In this document: positions 26,895 to 36,576 of the stretch, piece after piece
Layout: every line of letters begins with the position of its first letter
Position numbering within the stretch: position 1 is the first letter of the stretch
Source: Lachnospiraceae bacterium UBA1721
GTDB taxonomy: Bacteria; Bacillota; Clostridia; Lachnospirales; Lachnospiraceae
Direction: 5' to 3'
DNA length: 64,000 nucleotides
NCBI GenBank assembly: GCA_002317155.1
Contig: DCIR01000070.1
Coordinates: 44,421 to 108,420 of the forward strand
The notes under the pieces: model-generated
What the model was told of the DNA's origin: nothing
Seen by the model: only the letters and a program-made list of their open reading frames with translations
Databases searched by the model: none
Program-made: the position numbers and the translations under genes

Positions 26895-28505
26895 TTACTG
26901 CTGTCTCATCTCTGAAACAGTCTTTCTGATAGCACCCTTTGCACTGATAAGCTTATTGAAATATTCAATCACAAGGTCAGCCATACCTACAGAATACAAA
27001 TCAACACCCCAAATTGTCTCATCCTTAAGGAGTGCTTCAAAATCTGCAGCTTTGACAGTATCGCCAAGCTTAACATTTGCAAGCATAGGGCATACCTTCT
27101 CAAGCATGGGATCTGAACTGAGTTCCATCTTTTCACCGTTGTCATCGATAGCCATAAGATATCTCATCCATCCGGCAAACACGAGAGGAATTCTCTTCAG
27201 AGCCTTCATATCCATACCATTATCACGGTACTTTTTGATAGTCTCACCAAAACGGATAGGAAGCTTCTGCGATGTATCTGTAGCAATTCTCTGAGGAGTA
27301 TCAGGCATGAAAGGATTAGGCACACGAACATTGATTACGGTGTCGATGAATTCCTTGGGATCAAGTACTCCGGGATTAACTACAACAGGAAGTCCCTCAA
27401 CATAACCTATTTTCTTAACAAGATCAAGAAGGTCCTCATCCTTCATCTCATCAGATATTCTGGTGTATCCGAGAATGCATCCATATACTGCGAGTGCGGT
27501 GTGAATAGGATTGAGGCAGGTACATACCTTCATCTTTTCAACCTTATCTACGGTTTCCTTATCGGAAAAAATAACACCTGCTTTTTCAAGTGCGGGTCTT
27601 CCATTAGGGAATACATCCTCGATTACAAGGTACTGTGTCTCCTCTGCATTTACGAAAGGAGCTACATAAGTACCCTTGGATGTAATAATAGGCTCAAGTC
27701 CCTCAAGTCCGTCATCTGCAAGCATCTTTTCAACGCTGGCATCAGGTCTGGGAGTGATCTTATCAATCATAGACCAGGGGAATGATACCTTTGTTTTGTC
27801 GTTGATATAATCTACAAATTTCTCATCTACCTTACCGATGGCAGCCCATGCTGTTGCGATAGTATTTATAGCGGCAAACAGTTTATCTCCGTTGTGTGAG
27901 CAGTTGTCGGTAGATACCATAGCAATTGGAAGTGCTCCTGCCTGGAAACGCGCATAGAGAAGTGATGCGACCTTACCGATGTAGGTGTTAGGCTTTACAG
28001 GGCCATTATCAATATCTTCCTGAACAGCTGGTAAAATCTTTCCTGAAGGTCCGGTTACCACATAACCCTTCTCAGTAATGGTAAATGTAGCCATCTGAAG
28101 TGAAGGAGCAGAAAAAATCTCCTTAAGTCTTCCGTACTCTGCATCATTCTGTGAATCAAGAATGCATGATTCTGATACAGATCCGATGATATTCTTATCA
28201 ATTGATCCGTTTGCCTTAAGTGTAATAGCTACGGTAAGGTTATCTCCGGGTCTGTAAGATTTTTCTACGATTTCATAGTCAAATCCTTCGATTACGATAA
28301 CGCCTTCCTTACTGTAACCATTATCGAGCATATCCTGAGCAAGAGCTGCATGGAAAGCTCTGAAAAGGTTACCGCCGCCAAAGTGAACCCATGTAGGATT
28401 TGCCTTGGTTGCAGCAAGCATAGCTTCTCTGTCAAATTTAGGAAGCTTGTAGCCTTTCTCAGACCACTCACTGTTTTTTACAATATCTTCTGCACTTAAT
28501 CTCAT
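26895..28505 (-). CDS. uxuB: Fructuronate reductase (mannonate oxidoreductase), UxuB
   Basis: 536 residues, mannitol-dehydrogenase family. The N-terminal NAD-binding motif is VHFGGGNLFRAFHAALAQDM (about 40-60). The C-terminal helical domain has KVCTCLNPIHTALAVYGC and the catalytic Lys region typical of the family (LNPIHT, then VVNPGVLDPKEF). It interconverts D-fructuronate and D-mannonate with NAD(H). Its start overlaps the uxuA stop (ATGA), and GGAG lies upstream. It is second in the pathway after UxaC. Confidence 0.92.
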   Translation of the reverse strand: MRLSAEDIVKNSEWSEKGYKLPKFDREAMLAATKANPTWVHFGGGNLFRAFHAALAQDMLDNGYSKEGVIVIEGFDYEIVEKSYRPGDNLTVAITLKANGSIDKNIIGSVSESCILDSQNDAEYGRLKEIFSAPSLQMATFTITEKGYVVTGPSGKILPAVQEDIDNGPVKPNTYIGKVASLLYARFQAGALPIAMVSTDNCSHNGDKLFAAINTIATAWAAIGKVDEKFVDYINDKTKVSFPWSMIDKITPRPDASVEKMLADDGLEGLEPIITSKGTYVAPFVNAEETQYLVIEDVFPNGRPALEKAGVIFSDKETVDKVEKMKVCTCLNPIHTALAVYGCILGYTRISDEMKDEDLLDLVKKIGYVEGLPVVVNPGVLDPKEFIDTVINVRVPNPFMPDTPQRIATDTSQKLPIRFGETIKKYRDNGMDMKALKRIPLVFAGWMRYLMAIDDNGEKMELSSDPMLEKVCPMLANVKLGDTVKAADFEALLKDETIWGVDLYSVGMADLVIEYFNKLISAKGAIRKTVSEMRQQ

Positions 28506-29599
28506 CTTCTCTCAACTCCTCTTGTATGACTCTTGTCAATTGCCTCCCAAAGACCGTTAAGGTAAGTAGCACCAAGAGCTCTGTCATAGAGACCATATCC
28601 GGGCATAGCTACTTCGTCCCAGATCATTCTTCCGTGATCGGGTCTGATAGGACCGGTAAAATCAATATCATAAAGAGCCTTCATGATTTCATACATATCG
28701 AAGGTTCCGTCACTTGAGAGATGGCAAGCCTCCTCGAAATCAAGATGTCCGGGCTCTGTGTTGTTAAACTTCAGATTACGAACATGAGCAAAATGAATTC
28801 TTCCCTTGAGAGCTCTGATCATATCAGGAAGATCATTCTCAAGATTAGTTCCGTATGAACCTGAGCAGAATGTAACACCATTGTGCTTGTTGTCTACCAT
28901 CTTCATCATTCTAAGGATGTTCTCCTTGTTGATGATAATTCTGGGAAGTCCGAATACGCTCCATGCGGGATCATCGGGATGAATTGCCATATTGATATCA
29001 TACTCATCACATACGGGCATAATTCTCTCAAGGAAATACTTAAGATTCTCAAAAAGCTTTTCGTCGGTAATATCCTTGTACTCCTCAAAAAGATCCTTTA
29101 CTCTTGCCATTCTCTCAGGCTCCCAGCCGGGAAGAATAGCACCGTTAGCATCGCCGGCAATCATATCAAACATCTTCTCGGGAACGATAGCATCTACAGC
29201 CTCCTGAGTGTAAGCAAGAACGGTAGAACCATCAGCACGAACTCTTGCAAGCTCGGTACGAGTCCAGTCAAATACCGGCATGAAATTGTAGCATACAAGG
29301 TGAATATCTTCCTCACCGAGATTTCTCAAGGTCTCAATATAGTTCTCGATATACTGCTCTCTCTCAGGAGCACCTGTCTTGATTGCATCATGAATATTAA
29401 CGCTCTCAATACCTGAAATGTGAAGGCCCGCTGCCTCAACCTCATCCTTAAGAGCCTTGATTCTTTCTCTGCTCCAAACCTCACCGGGCTTAGTATCATA
29501 AAGTGTTGTGATTACTCCGGTCACTCCGGGAATCTGTCTGATCTGCTTCAGGGTTACGGTATCAAACTTTGATCCGTACCATCTCAATGTCATTTCCAT
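28502..29599 (-). CDS. uxuA: Mannonate dehydratase, UxuA
   Basis: About 365 residues. Starts MEMTLRWYGSKFDTVTL, matching the family's usual N-terminus; the in-frame ATG five codons earlier overlaps the ribosome-binding sequence GGAGAAG. Conserved metal-binding stretches include NMAIHPDDPAWSVFG, THFCSGSYGTN-like VTFCSGSYGTNLENDLPD, and IRPDHGRMIWDE. It dehydrates D-mannonate to 2-keto-3-deoxygluconate. Followed directly by uxuB. Confidence 0.93.
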   Translation of the reverse strand: MEMTLRWYGSKFDTVTLKQIRQIPGVTGVITTLYDTKPGEVWSRERIKALKDEVEAAGLHISGIESVNIHDAIKTGAPEREQYIENYIETLRNLGEEDIHLVCYNFMPVFDWTRTELARVRADGSTVLAYTQEAVDAIVPEKMFDMIAGDANGAILPGWEPERMARVKDLFEEYKDITDEKLFENLKYFLERIMPVCDEYDINMAIHPDDPAWSVFGLPRIIINKENILRMMKMVDNKHNGVTFCSGSYGTNLENDLPDMIRALKGRIHFAHVRNLKFNNTEPGHLDFEEACHLSSDGTFDMYEIMKALYDIDFTGPIRPDHGRMIWDEVAMPGYGLYDRALGATYLNGLWEAIDKSHTRGVERR

Positions 29600-29660
29600 T
29601 TTGTTCTTCTCCATTTATTTATTAATTAATAAAAATAACAACCTTTACTGTGGCGAGGAC

Positions 29661-31439
29661 TTATCTTCTTCCTCGTATAGCTTCATACACCAGTGTACCG
29701 AACAGAGTTAAATTGCTTATCTCCGCCTCACTCCATCTGTGAATTCGGTTAAGCATATTGAAGCTGATAAAAAATTCCGGAATATCAGGATTAGGCAAAG
29801 CCATCTGAATCAACGACATACAGTTCTTCTCCTGAAGCATATCGTAAATCTCCGGCAAAGGCTTTTTCAGATTACTGTAGCTGTTCATTACATATGTTCC
29901 GCTACTGTCGAAGAGCTCCATATATCTTGAATTACTTACAAAATCCTTAGCCTTTATATCTGATGAATACTTACCGCAGTTATACAAAGAAATCAGATCC
30001 TTACCAAAGAAAATATCTATGTTATCAAGATCGAATCCTTTTACGATTGCGTTAAGCGAATCACCGATAGCATTACGTCCCTCCAGGAACAACTGCCTTA
30101 CTACCTGATTAATCGCCTTGGCCTGTTCATCATAAGATGACATACCCTTACGCTCTGCACCAACCTGAACATTCTGGTGAAGATCGGGACGATATATACT
30201 GTATCTGTTCTTACCCTTTTCCTTGGCTATATACAGGCACTTATCTGCCAGAGCAAACAGTTCTTTGTAGCTGTGTCCGTAATCGGGATATAGAGCCACG
30301 CCCATGGTGACTGTCAGCTTCTGCATTCCAATCTTTTCCCGAGCATCTCTCTCAAGATTATTACGGATATTTCTGAGCATACTTCTCAGCTTTTCTTCGC
30401 TGTCGATTCCGTCAGTGAAAATATAGAACTCATCGCCTCCGAAACGACCGATAATACCCTGATCCTTGACTTGATTTTTCAACTCATTGGCTACCAGCTG
30501 AATCGCTTTGTCACCCTCCTGGTGACCGTAGTTATCGTTGATACTCTTAAAATCATCAATATCCAAAAGAATCAGATAATGCTTTCTCTTCTCCTCTGAA
30601 GGATTAGCTATCATGTTCTCAGTGTACTCAACAATCGAGCGCTTATTGAGAAGTCCTGTCATCGGATCCAGTCCGGCATAGGTCATGTAATACGGCACAT
30701 CCTCAAGAGAATCATCTGTCGCTACAACCGATCCGCTTACCGTGCGGTTATTCGATGCTCCGTCAAATCTCGCCTGTACATTAAGTCTCTGAATCTTTTT
30801 ATCCTTATGGAGGAAAGCCGTTCGCACAATCGCTTCAATTGCAGCGAATCCATCCTCCATCTGCTGACACAGAGCCTCGATCGCGCCAAGATTGGCCTCA
30901 CTCTGCTCCGCATATTCAACTATATCTTTTTTGAAGCTCTCGTAATCGTTTCTGTAAACCTCTGTAGGTTTCTTTCCTACATATCTGTAGAAAACAATCT
31001 CTTTGGTATCCAGATTCAAGTCAAAGTATGTCGCACTTCCAAGTCCGAGAAGCATCGCATATTTCCATGACTTCTCGTAATAATATGTGAATGACGATTC
31101 CACATTTGTGATGTCCCATATTACAACATCATAATATGAATTCTCTTGAATATTTGTCGTTCCGGACATATCGACCAATCTGGGCTTGTCATCCGCATTC
31201 TTAATCATGGTCACGGTTCGCGCAGTGCCATTCTTTTTAAGCTCAGCCAGGAAGTTCTCTATTTCTTCTTTAGCTCTGTCATCGTAGGCTATATTCTTAA
31301 AAATGCCGTGCTCGTACTCACCGATAAAATCTTCGGCCTCCTCATCGTAGCTGCGAAGAATCCATTCATCATCCAGACGAACCATTCCTCTGCAGACCGC
31401 TCTCTCGGCACCGTTTATTTCGATATCAATAAGGCTCAA
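29661..31439 (-). CDS. Diguanylate cyclase (GGDEF) with N-terminal PAS-like region
   Basis: 592 residues, no membrane segment, so cytoplasmic. Residues 1-270 look like two PAS-type sensor folds. The GGDEF domain (about 275-435) has DPMTGLLNKRSIVEY, LLDIDDFKSINDNYGHQEGD and the intact active site RFGGDEFYIF. No RxxD inhibitory site is seen five residues before GGDEF. A C-terminal extension of about 150 residues is unrecognised. It starts with TTG, supported by GGGGG 7 bases upstream. It lies 46-60 bases before uxuA on the same strand, inside the xylan/uronate cluster. Confidence 0.88.
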   Translation of the reverse strand: MSLIDIEINGAERAVCRGMVRLDDEWILRSYDEEAEDFIGEYEHGIFKNIAYDDRAKEEIENFLAELKKNGTARTVTMIKNADDKPRLVDMSGTTNIQENSYYDVVIWDITNVESSFTYYYEKSWKYAMLLGLGSATYFDLNLDTKEIVFYRYVGKKPTEVYRNDYESFKKDIVEYAEQSEANLGAIEALCQQMEDGFAAIEAIVRTAFLHKDKKIQRLNVQARFDGASNNRTVSGSVVATDDSLEDVPYYMTYAGLDPMTGLLNKRSIVEYTENMIANPSEEKRKHYLILLDIDDFKSINDNYGHQEGDKAIQLVANELKNQVKDQGIIGRFGGDEFYIFTDGIDSEEKLRSMLRNIRNNLERDAREKIGMQKLTVTMGVALYPDYGHSYKELFALADKCLYIAKEKGKNRYSIYRPDLHQNVQVGAERKGMSSYDEQAKAINQVVRQLFLEGRNAIGDSLNAIVKGFDLDNIDIFFGKDLISLYNCGKYSSDIKAKDFVSNSRYMELFDSSGTYVMNSYSNLKKPLPEIYDMLQEKNCMSLIQMALPNPDIPEFFISFNMLNRIHRWSEAEISNLTLFGTLVYEAIRGRR

Positions 31440-31468
31440 GGTTTTACCCCCTATCTCTATATCTTTCT

Positions 31469-32002
31469 CTAGAATTCGTACTTTGTTACGGTACAGTTAT
31501 CTACACCGTAAGCCGCATATTCATCGTTTGTCATCTCATAAAAATACGACTGAATAACACGTGCAATTCCGTTATGAGCGACAAGAATATAAGTCTTGTC
31601 CTGCACCTTAATCTCATCCAGTAAATTATAAATTCTCTGTGCCAGCCGAAACATCGACTCACCGCCTTCATAGCGATTGAGGAACTGTTTCTTGGCCTCC
31701 TGAAATTCTGCACCGTTTCTGGCAGTAGATTCATATTTTCCGAAGTTCTGCTCTTTAAGTCTGATCTCTTCCCTGGCAGGTATTCCCGTCATTTCCGAAA
31801 TATGAAGAGCAGTATCTTTAGCTCTCACAAGAGGTGAATACAAAATCTCATCTGCCTTTATTCCCTCTTCGAGAATTTTTTTGCCGGTCGCTATTCCCTG
31901 TTCATGACCCTTTTGCGTAAGCGCTATGTCAGTCGCTCCGCATATTTTATTTTCAACATTCCATATGGTCTGTCCATGTCTTACAAAATAAACACAACCC
32001 AT
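31469..32002 (-). CDS. Histidine phosphatase family protein (phosphoglycerate mutase-like)
   Basis: 177 residues. The RHG motif is FVRHGQTIWN (residues 6-15), the second catalytic His is in LVAHNGIARVIQSYF (near 143), and an acidic SEMTGIPAREEIRLKEQNFG segment lies between. The family is broad: phosphosugar phosphatase or cobalamin/adenosylcobinamide phosphatase are possible. GAGG is 8 bases before the ATG. No context singles out a substrate. Confidence 0.88.
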   Translation of the reverse strand: MGCVYFVRHGQTIWNVENKICGATDIALTQKGHEQGIATGKKILEEGIKADEILYSPLVRAKDTALHISEMTGIPAREEIRLKEQNFGKYESTARNGAEFQEAKKQFLNRYEGGESMFRLAQRIYNLLDEIKVQDKTYILVAHNGIARVIQSYFYEMTNDEYAAYGVDNCTVTKYEF

Positions 32003-32105
32003 CAGATAATCCTCATAATATCAGTACTTCATATATGTCATAATCATCAGCCTGCTACATATTCCACGACAATCATACATAACATCATACGATTCATTCC
32101 ATAGT

Positions 32106-32933
32106 CTACAAACACAGGAAAGCTGCAAGGCTACCTCGCTTAGCTCCCATTATTCTGTGTGAATAAAAAAGCTCCGGCCTGCAATGCGTACAATAATCTG
32201 TAATCTCTATATTTTCTCTGCTGATACCAGCCTCTAAAAATACTGTCTCATTTGCCTTCCACAAATCCAGCATATATTTTCCGGGTTCACCGGGATGCAG
32301 TGTCGAAGGTATTACCATACCGGACTCATGCACTAATTCTTTTCCGAACGCCGCTTCAAACTGTTCGATAACATCCTCTGATACCTCATAACAGTCCTTA
32401 CATATGCTCGGCCCGATACAGCATCTGATATCACTAATATTGCATCCGTAGGTCTTACACATCAGCTCTATGGTATTCTTGCCGATTTTACCTACAGTTC
32501 CGCGCCATCCCGAGTGCGACAAACCTATCACCTGCTTAACCGGATCATAGAAATAAAGCGGCACGCAGTCTGCATAAAAGGTGACAAGCGTCATACCCTT
32601 AACATCTGTAATCATTCCATCCACATCCGTGTATGGAAGCGGTCTCACAATACCGTTACCGGCATCTTCTTTTGTCATCACTCTGACATTGGTAGTGTGC
32701 GTCTGCTGTGATAGACACATACAGTTTTTATCCACTCCCAAAGCAGCTGCAATGCGTTCAAAATTGCTCTGAACATTTTCATCCGAATCTCCTCTGTTAA
32801 ACCCGAGGTTCATAGATTCGTAGACCCCTTCACTCACTCCTCCAAGCTTCGTGGAAAAGCAATGCTTCACTCCCAGTTTTTCGAGTGAATCAAAGGTCAT
32901 AATTGTCACACCGTTTTTTATCTTTTTATTCAT
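32106..32933 (-). CDS. pgeF: PgeF/YfiH (LACC1-like) multicopper-fold protein
   Basis: 275 residues. Family motifs seen: QQTHTTNVRVM, FYADCVPLYFYD, HSGWRGTVGK, CIGPSICKDCYEVSEDV and CTHCRPELFYSHR. They carry the conserved His/Cys metal-binding residues. Members act as purine nucleoside phosphorylase/adenosine deaminase-like enzymes or peptidoglycan editing factors. The start is uncertain: the first ATG has no clear RBS and an internal ATG 11 codons later is possible. It lies within the carbohydrate cluster without obvious functional tie. Confidence 0.9.
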   Translation of the reverse strand: MNKKIKNGVTIMTFDSLEKLGVKHCFSTKLGGVSEGVYESMNLGFNRGDSDENVQSNFERIAAALGVDKNCMCLSQQTHTTNVRVMTKEDAGNGIVRPLPYTDVDGMITDVKGMTLVTFYADCVPLYFYDPVKQVIGLSHSGWRGTVGKIGKNTIELMCKTYGCNISDIRCCIGPSICKDCYEVSEDVIEQFEAAFGKELVHESGMVIPSTLHPGEPGKYMLDLWKANETVFLEAGISRENIEITDYCTHCRPELFYSHRIMGAKRGSLAAFLCL

Positions 32934-33022
32934 ACAGCTTAAATATTATTTCTCGCTAATCATCGCCTATTCGCCAACCATCACTAGCCATCGCAATTAT
33001 TGCCTATTAGCACTTATTAGCA

Positions 33023-35185
33023 TTATACAATCTCAGCCTTAACAATCTGGCCGTCTTTCCACTCAAGAAGCTTAATCATTTTGCCACCGCGAATCTTAAG
33101 GCCGCTCACTCTTCCGTTTTTCCATCTTTCAGGCAATGCGGGCAGTAGCTTAACCTCTCCCTCGTGACTCTGAACAAGCATCTCTGCTATTCCTGCGGTG
33201 CATCCGAAATTACCGTCAATCTGGAACGGAGGATGATTATCAAAAAGATTCGGAAGTGTCTGCTTTGAAATCAGTGTCTCGATATTTTCAAGTGCCTTAT
33301 CACCCTCGCCCAGTCTCGCATACATATTGATGATCCACGCACGGCTCCAGCCCGAATGACCGCCACCAGAAGCAAGTCTTCTCTCGATAGTCTTGCGCGC
33401 AGCCTCGAAAAGTTCGGGAGTTTTTTTAGCTGTAATCTGGCTTCCCGGATAGAGAGCAAAAAGCTGTGATATATGTCTGTGGCCGGGATCTCTCTCCTCA
33501 TAATCCTCGTTCCACTCCATTACCTGTCCATACTTACCAATCTTAAGAGGCGCTATTCTCTCAAGTGTACTCTTAAGTTCATTCGTCAGGCCGTTACTGT
33601 CATCAGAACTAATACCAAGTATCTCTTCAGCCTTGATGCAGGCATTGAAAAGCTCTCTGATAATCTCGTTATCCATGGTTGCTCCCTTACAGATAACTCC
33701 GCTCTCCCCATTAGGAAGAATGTATGTATTCTCCGGAGATACCGTAGGACATGTAACCAGATATTTTCCGTTTTCATCCTCGATAAGATAATCGATTAAA
33801 AACCTGGCTGCCTCCTGCATGGTCTCATAATGAGCCTCGAGGAACTGCTCATCCTCTGTAAAAAGATACTGCTCCCAAATATGAAGTGACAGCCAAGCTG
33901 CACCCATCACCCAATACGTAGCACTTAAGCATACATCCTGCGGAGCGGTATCTCCCCAGATATCTGTATTATGATGAGCCATAAATCCGCGACAGCCATA
34001 CATTTCCTTAGCCGTCTTTCTGCCGTTTTCTCTCATGTTTTCGAGATGAGTTATCAATGGCTCGTTGCACTCCTCAAGATTGCAATTCATTGCCGGCCAG
34101 TAATTCATCTCGGTATTGATATTTATCGTAAATTTACTACCCCACGCAGGTGCATAATCCTGATTCCATATTCCCTGCAGATTAGCGGGAAGTGAACCCG
34201 GACGGCTCGATGCTATTAACAAATATCTTCCAAACTGGAAAAATCTGACCACATCGTCAAAGCCTTCAATATCAAGATCAACTCTGTCAAAAAGGCTCTT
34301 GTAATCCTGTACGTGTTCTTCGTAAAGTTCAGTCCAATTTTTAGTTGCCACACTACCAATTCTGTCCAGAACACTTTCTTCCGGCTTATCTACTCTGAAG
34401 GTAGTGTCTGCAGTAAGAATAATCGTTGCCTCATCTGCATTCTTAACTATATGAGTGTTACCGATGAGTTCCATTGTGCCGCCTACAGGAATCACCTTGA
34501 TAGCTGCTGCCATCTGAACACCACCGATTCCTCCGGCCTTGGCAGTCATCCTCTGAATGCCACCTTCGTGTGCGGTTATACTGTCTGTGTAACCGTTGTA
34601 AGCAGGTCGTCTGCATTCCTGAGTCTGATAAGGCTGCATGGTCCAGGGATTGTTTCCTCTGGTAAGCTGAGTGTGGAAAGAAAGCATTCCCGGCTTATCC
34701 GCAGTCATATGAATAATCATTGCGTTTTCCGGAAAACTGGTAATAATTTCTCTCTTAAACTGCACACCGCCTTTCTTAAAGGTGACCGTCGCAGTTGCAT
34801 TACTGATATCAAGTACTCTGCTGTAATCTGTTACATCGCTGTAATCCTTACCCATAAACTCGATATATAGATTTCCGAGTGGTTCGTAGTGCCTTTGCTC
34901 CTCAGGAAGTCCTGACAGAGCAAAAGCACAAAGCTCCTGTGCTTCTGAAATTCTTCCCTCAAAAATCAGCTTTCTGATTTCTGAAAGTTTTTCTTTTGCA
35001 GAAGGATTATTTCTCTCCTGAGGACCGCCAAACCACACGCTGTCCTCATTGAGCTGAATACGTTCTGTATTGGGATGTCCGTAAACCATTCCTCCAAGTT
35101 TACCGTTACCTATCGGCAACGCCTCATTCCATTCCCCTGCGGGATTATCAAATTCGAGTTTATACTTGTTTGTTAATGGCTTCAT
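33023..35185 (-). CDS. GH95 alpha-L-fucosidase / alpha-L-galactosidase family
   Basis: About 720 residues, no signal peptide. N-terminal domain starts [20 protein letters not shown] and [19 protein letters not shown], both GH95 signatures. The catalytic (alpha/alpha)6 barrel has [16 protein letters not shown] (Asn pair), [10 protein letters not shown] (Glu candidate acid) and [17 protein letters not shown] (Asp). It is retained in the cytoplasm. In a xylan/glucuronate locus alpha-L-galactosidase or alpha-L-fucosidase action on complex side chains is plausible. The start is ATG 35183-35185, as an upstream ATG overlaps the GGGG ribosome site. Confidence 0.88.
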   Translation of the reverse strand: MKPLTNKYKLEFDNPAGEWNEALPIGNGKLGGMVYGHPNTERIQLNEDSVWFGGPQERNNPSAKEKLSEIRKLIFEGRISEAQELCAFALSGLPEEQRHYEPLGNLYIEFMGKDYSDVTDYSRVLDISNATATVTFKKGGVQFKREIITSFPENAMIIHMTADKPGMLSFHTQLTRGNNPWTMQPYQTQECRRPAYNGYTDSITAHEGGIQRMTAKAGGIGGVQMAAAIKVIPVGGTMELIGNTHIVKNADEATIILTADTTFRVDKPEESVLDRIGSVATKNWTELYEEHVQDYKSLFDRVDLDIEGFDDVVRFFQFGRYLLIASSRPGSLPANLQGIWNQDYAPAWGSKFTININTEMNYWPAMNCNLEECNEPLITHLENMRENGRKTAKEMYGCRGFMAHHNTDIWGDTAPQDVCLSATYWVMGAAWLSLHIWEQYLFTEDEQFLEAHYETMQEAARFLIDYLIEDENGKYLVTCPTVSPENTYILPNGESGVICKGATMDNEIIRELFNACIKAEEILGISSDDSNGLTNELKSTLERIAPLKIGKYGQVMEWNEDYEERDPGHRHISQLFALYPGSQITAKKTPELFEAARKTIERRLASGGGHSGWSRAWIINMYARLGEGDKALENIETLISKQTLPNLFDNHPPFQIDGNFGCTAGIAEMLVQSHEGEVKLLPALPERWKNGRVSGLKIRGGKMIKLLEWKDGQIVKAEIV

Positions 35186-35325
35186 AATAGTCATCCCCTT
35201 TTTTTATCGAAATTAAGATTTTTTATCGAAAATACAGTGCCCGCATCGATTGATTTTTCAATCGTTTCCCACAGCGAACCCTACATTCTATTTTACCGAA
35301 AAAACATCAAAATGTCTTTAATAAT

Positions 35326-36423
35326 TTATCTCTGTACACGTGCTCCGGCACCGCCCATAAGAGCCTCAACTTCCTTCTTTGAAGCCATTGTGGTATCTCC
35401 GGGAGTAGTCATTGCAAGTGCACCGTGAGCAGCACCGTAATTAACTGCGATTTCAGCATCACCGGTGGTCATAAGTCCATATACAAGACCTGATGCAAAT
35501 GAATCACCACCGCCTACACGGTCCATGATTTCAAGTCCGTCATACTGCTTAGCCTTGTAGATTTCTCCGTCTGCCCAGCAGATAGCACTCCAGTCATTAA
35601 CTGTAGCGGTCTTAACCTGACGAAGTGTTGTGGCAACTGCCTTGAAGTTAGGATATGCCTTAGCAGCTTCGTTGATCATCTTCTTATAACCGTCAAGGTT
35701 AAGAGTCTTTAAGTTAGCATCGTTACCTTCGATTTCAAATCCGAGGCATGCAGTAAAATCTTCCTCGTTACCGATCATAACATCAACGTACTTTGCGATC
35801 TCCTTGTTAACTTCCTGAGCCTTAGCCTGTCCGCCGATTGCGCTCCACATTGAAGGACGATAGTTAAGGTCGTAAGAAACTACTGTGCCATACTTTTTAG
35901 CGGTCTTGATTGCCTCAAGAACGGTCTCGCATGACTGCTCTGAAAGAGCTGCGTAGATACCACCGGTGTGAAGCCATCTTACGCCGAGCTCACCAAAGAT
36001 ATATTCAAAATCAAAATCAGCAGGGGTTGCCTTAGAGATAGCAGTATTCGCTCTGTCTGAGCATCCTACCGCACCACGGATACCGAATCCACGCTCAGTG
36101 AAATTAAGTCCGTTTCTGCAGATACGACCGATACCGTCTGTAGGCATCCACTTAATAAGAGAAGTATCTACACCGCCCTGAAGAATGAAGTCCTCCATAA
36201 GCTTACCGATTTCATTGTCTGCAAAAGCAGTGATAACGCCGGTCTTAAGACCGAAGCATCTGCGAAGGCCTCTTACTACGTTGTACTCTCCGCCGCCTTC
36301 CCAAGCACGGAACTGACGAGCGGTTCTGATTCTTCCCTCGCCGGGATCAAGGCGAAGCATTACTTCTCCAAGTGAAACTGCATCATATGTACATTCATTT
36401 GCGGGTCTAAGATTTAAGTTCAT
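35326..36423 (-). CDS. kdgK: 2-keto-3-deoxygluconate kinase, KdgK (PfkB family)
   Basis: 365 residues. PfkB-type N-terminal pattern EVMLRLDPGEGRIRTARQF (about 17-37) and GGGEYNVVRGLRRCFG, then the C-terminal anion-hole motif DRVGGGDSFASGLVYG (catalytic Asp near 313). It phosphorylates 2-keto-3-deoxygluconate to KDPG. GGAGG precedes the ATG. It lies next to uxaC and shares pathway with uxuAB and kdgA; pathway context makes a general ribokinase less likely. Confidence 0.88.
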   Translation of the reverse strand: MNLNLRPANECTYDAVSLGEVMLRLDPGEGRIRTARQFRAWEGGGEYNVVRGLRRCFGLKTGVITAFADNEIGKLMEDFILQGGVDTSLIKWMPTDGIGRICRNGLNFTERGFGIRGAVGCSDRANTAISKATPADFDFEYIFGELGVRWLHTGGIYAALSEQSCETVLEAIKTAKKYGTVVSYDLNYRPSMWSAIGGQAKAQEVNKEIAKYVDVMIGNEEDFTACLGFEIEGNDANLKTLNLDGYKKMINEAAKAYPNFKAVATTLRQVKTATVNDWSAICWADGEIYKAKQYDGLEIMDRVGGGDSFASGLVYGLMTTGDAEIAVNYGAAHGALAMTTPGDTTMASKKEVEALMGGAGARVQR

Positions 36424-36576
36424 GATGTTCCTCCTAATTATTAGAAAATAAATATTATTCTTTGTGATTGTTATAGATATTTGTTAATAAGTTTTCTGTC
36501 TCGATATTGATATGGTTCTATACTTCCCTATATGTCTCGGTTCAGGCCGTGCTTATGCAGCAGACACGTTCCCATA

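Noticed and set aside
35245..35262. CGATTGA/TCAATCG hairpin after kdgK as a terminator
   Set aside because: No T-run follows on either strand and the stem is only 7 bp.
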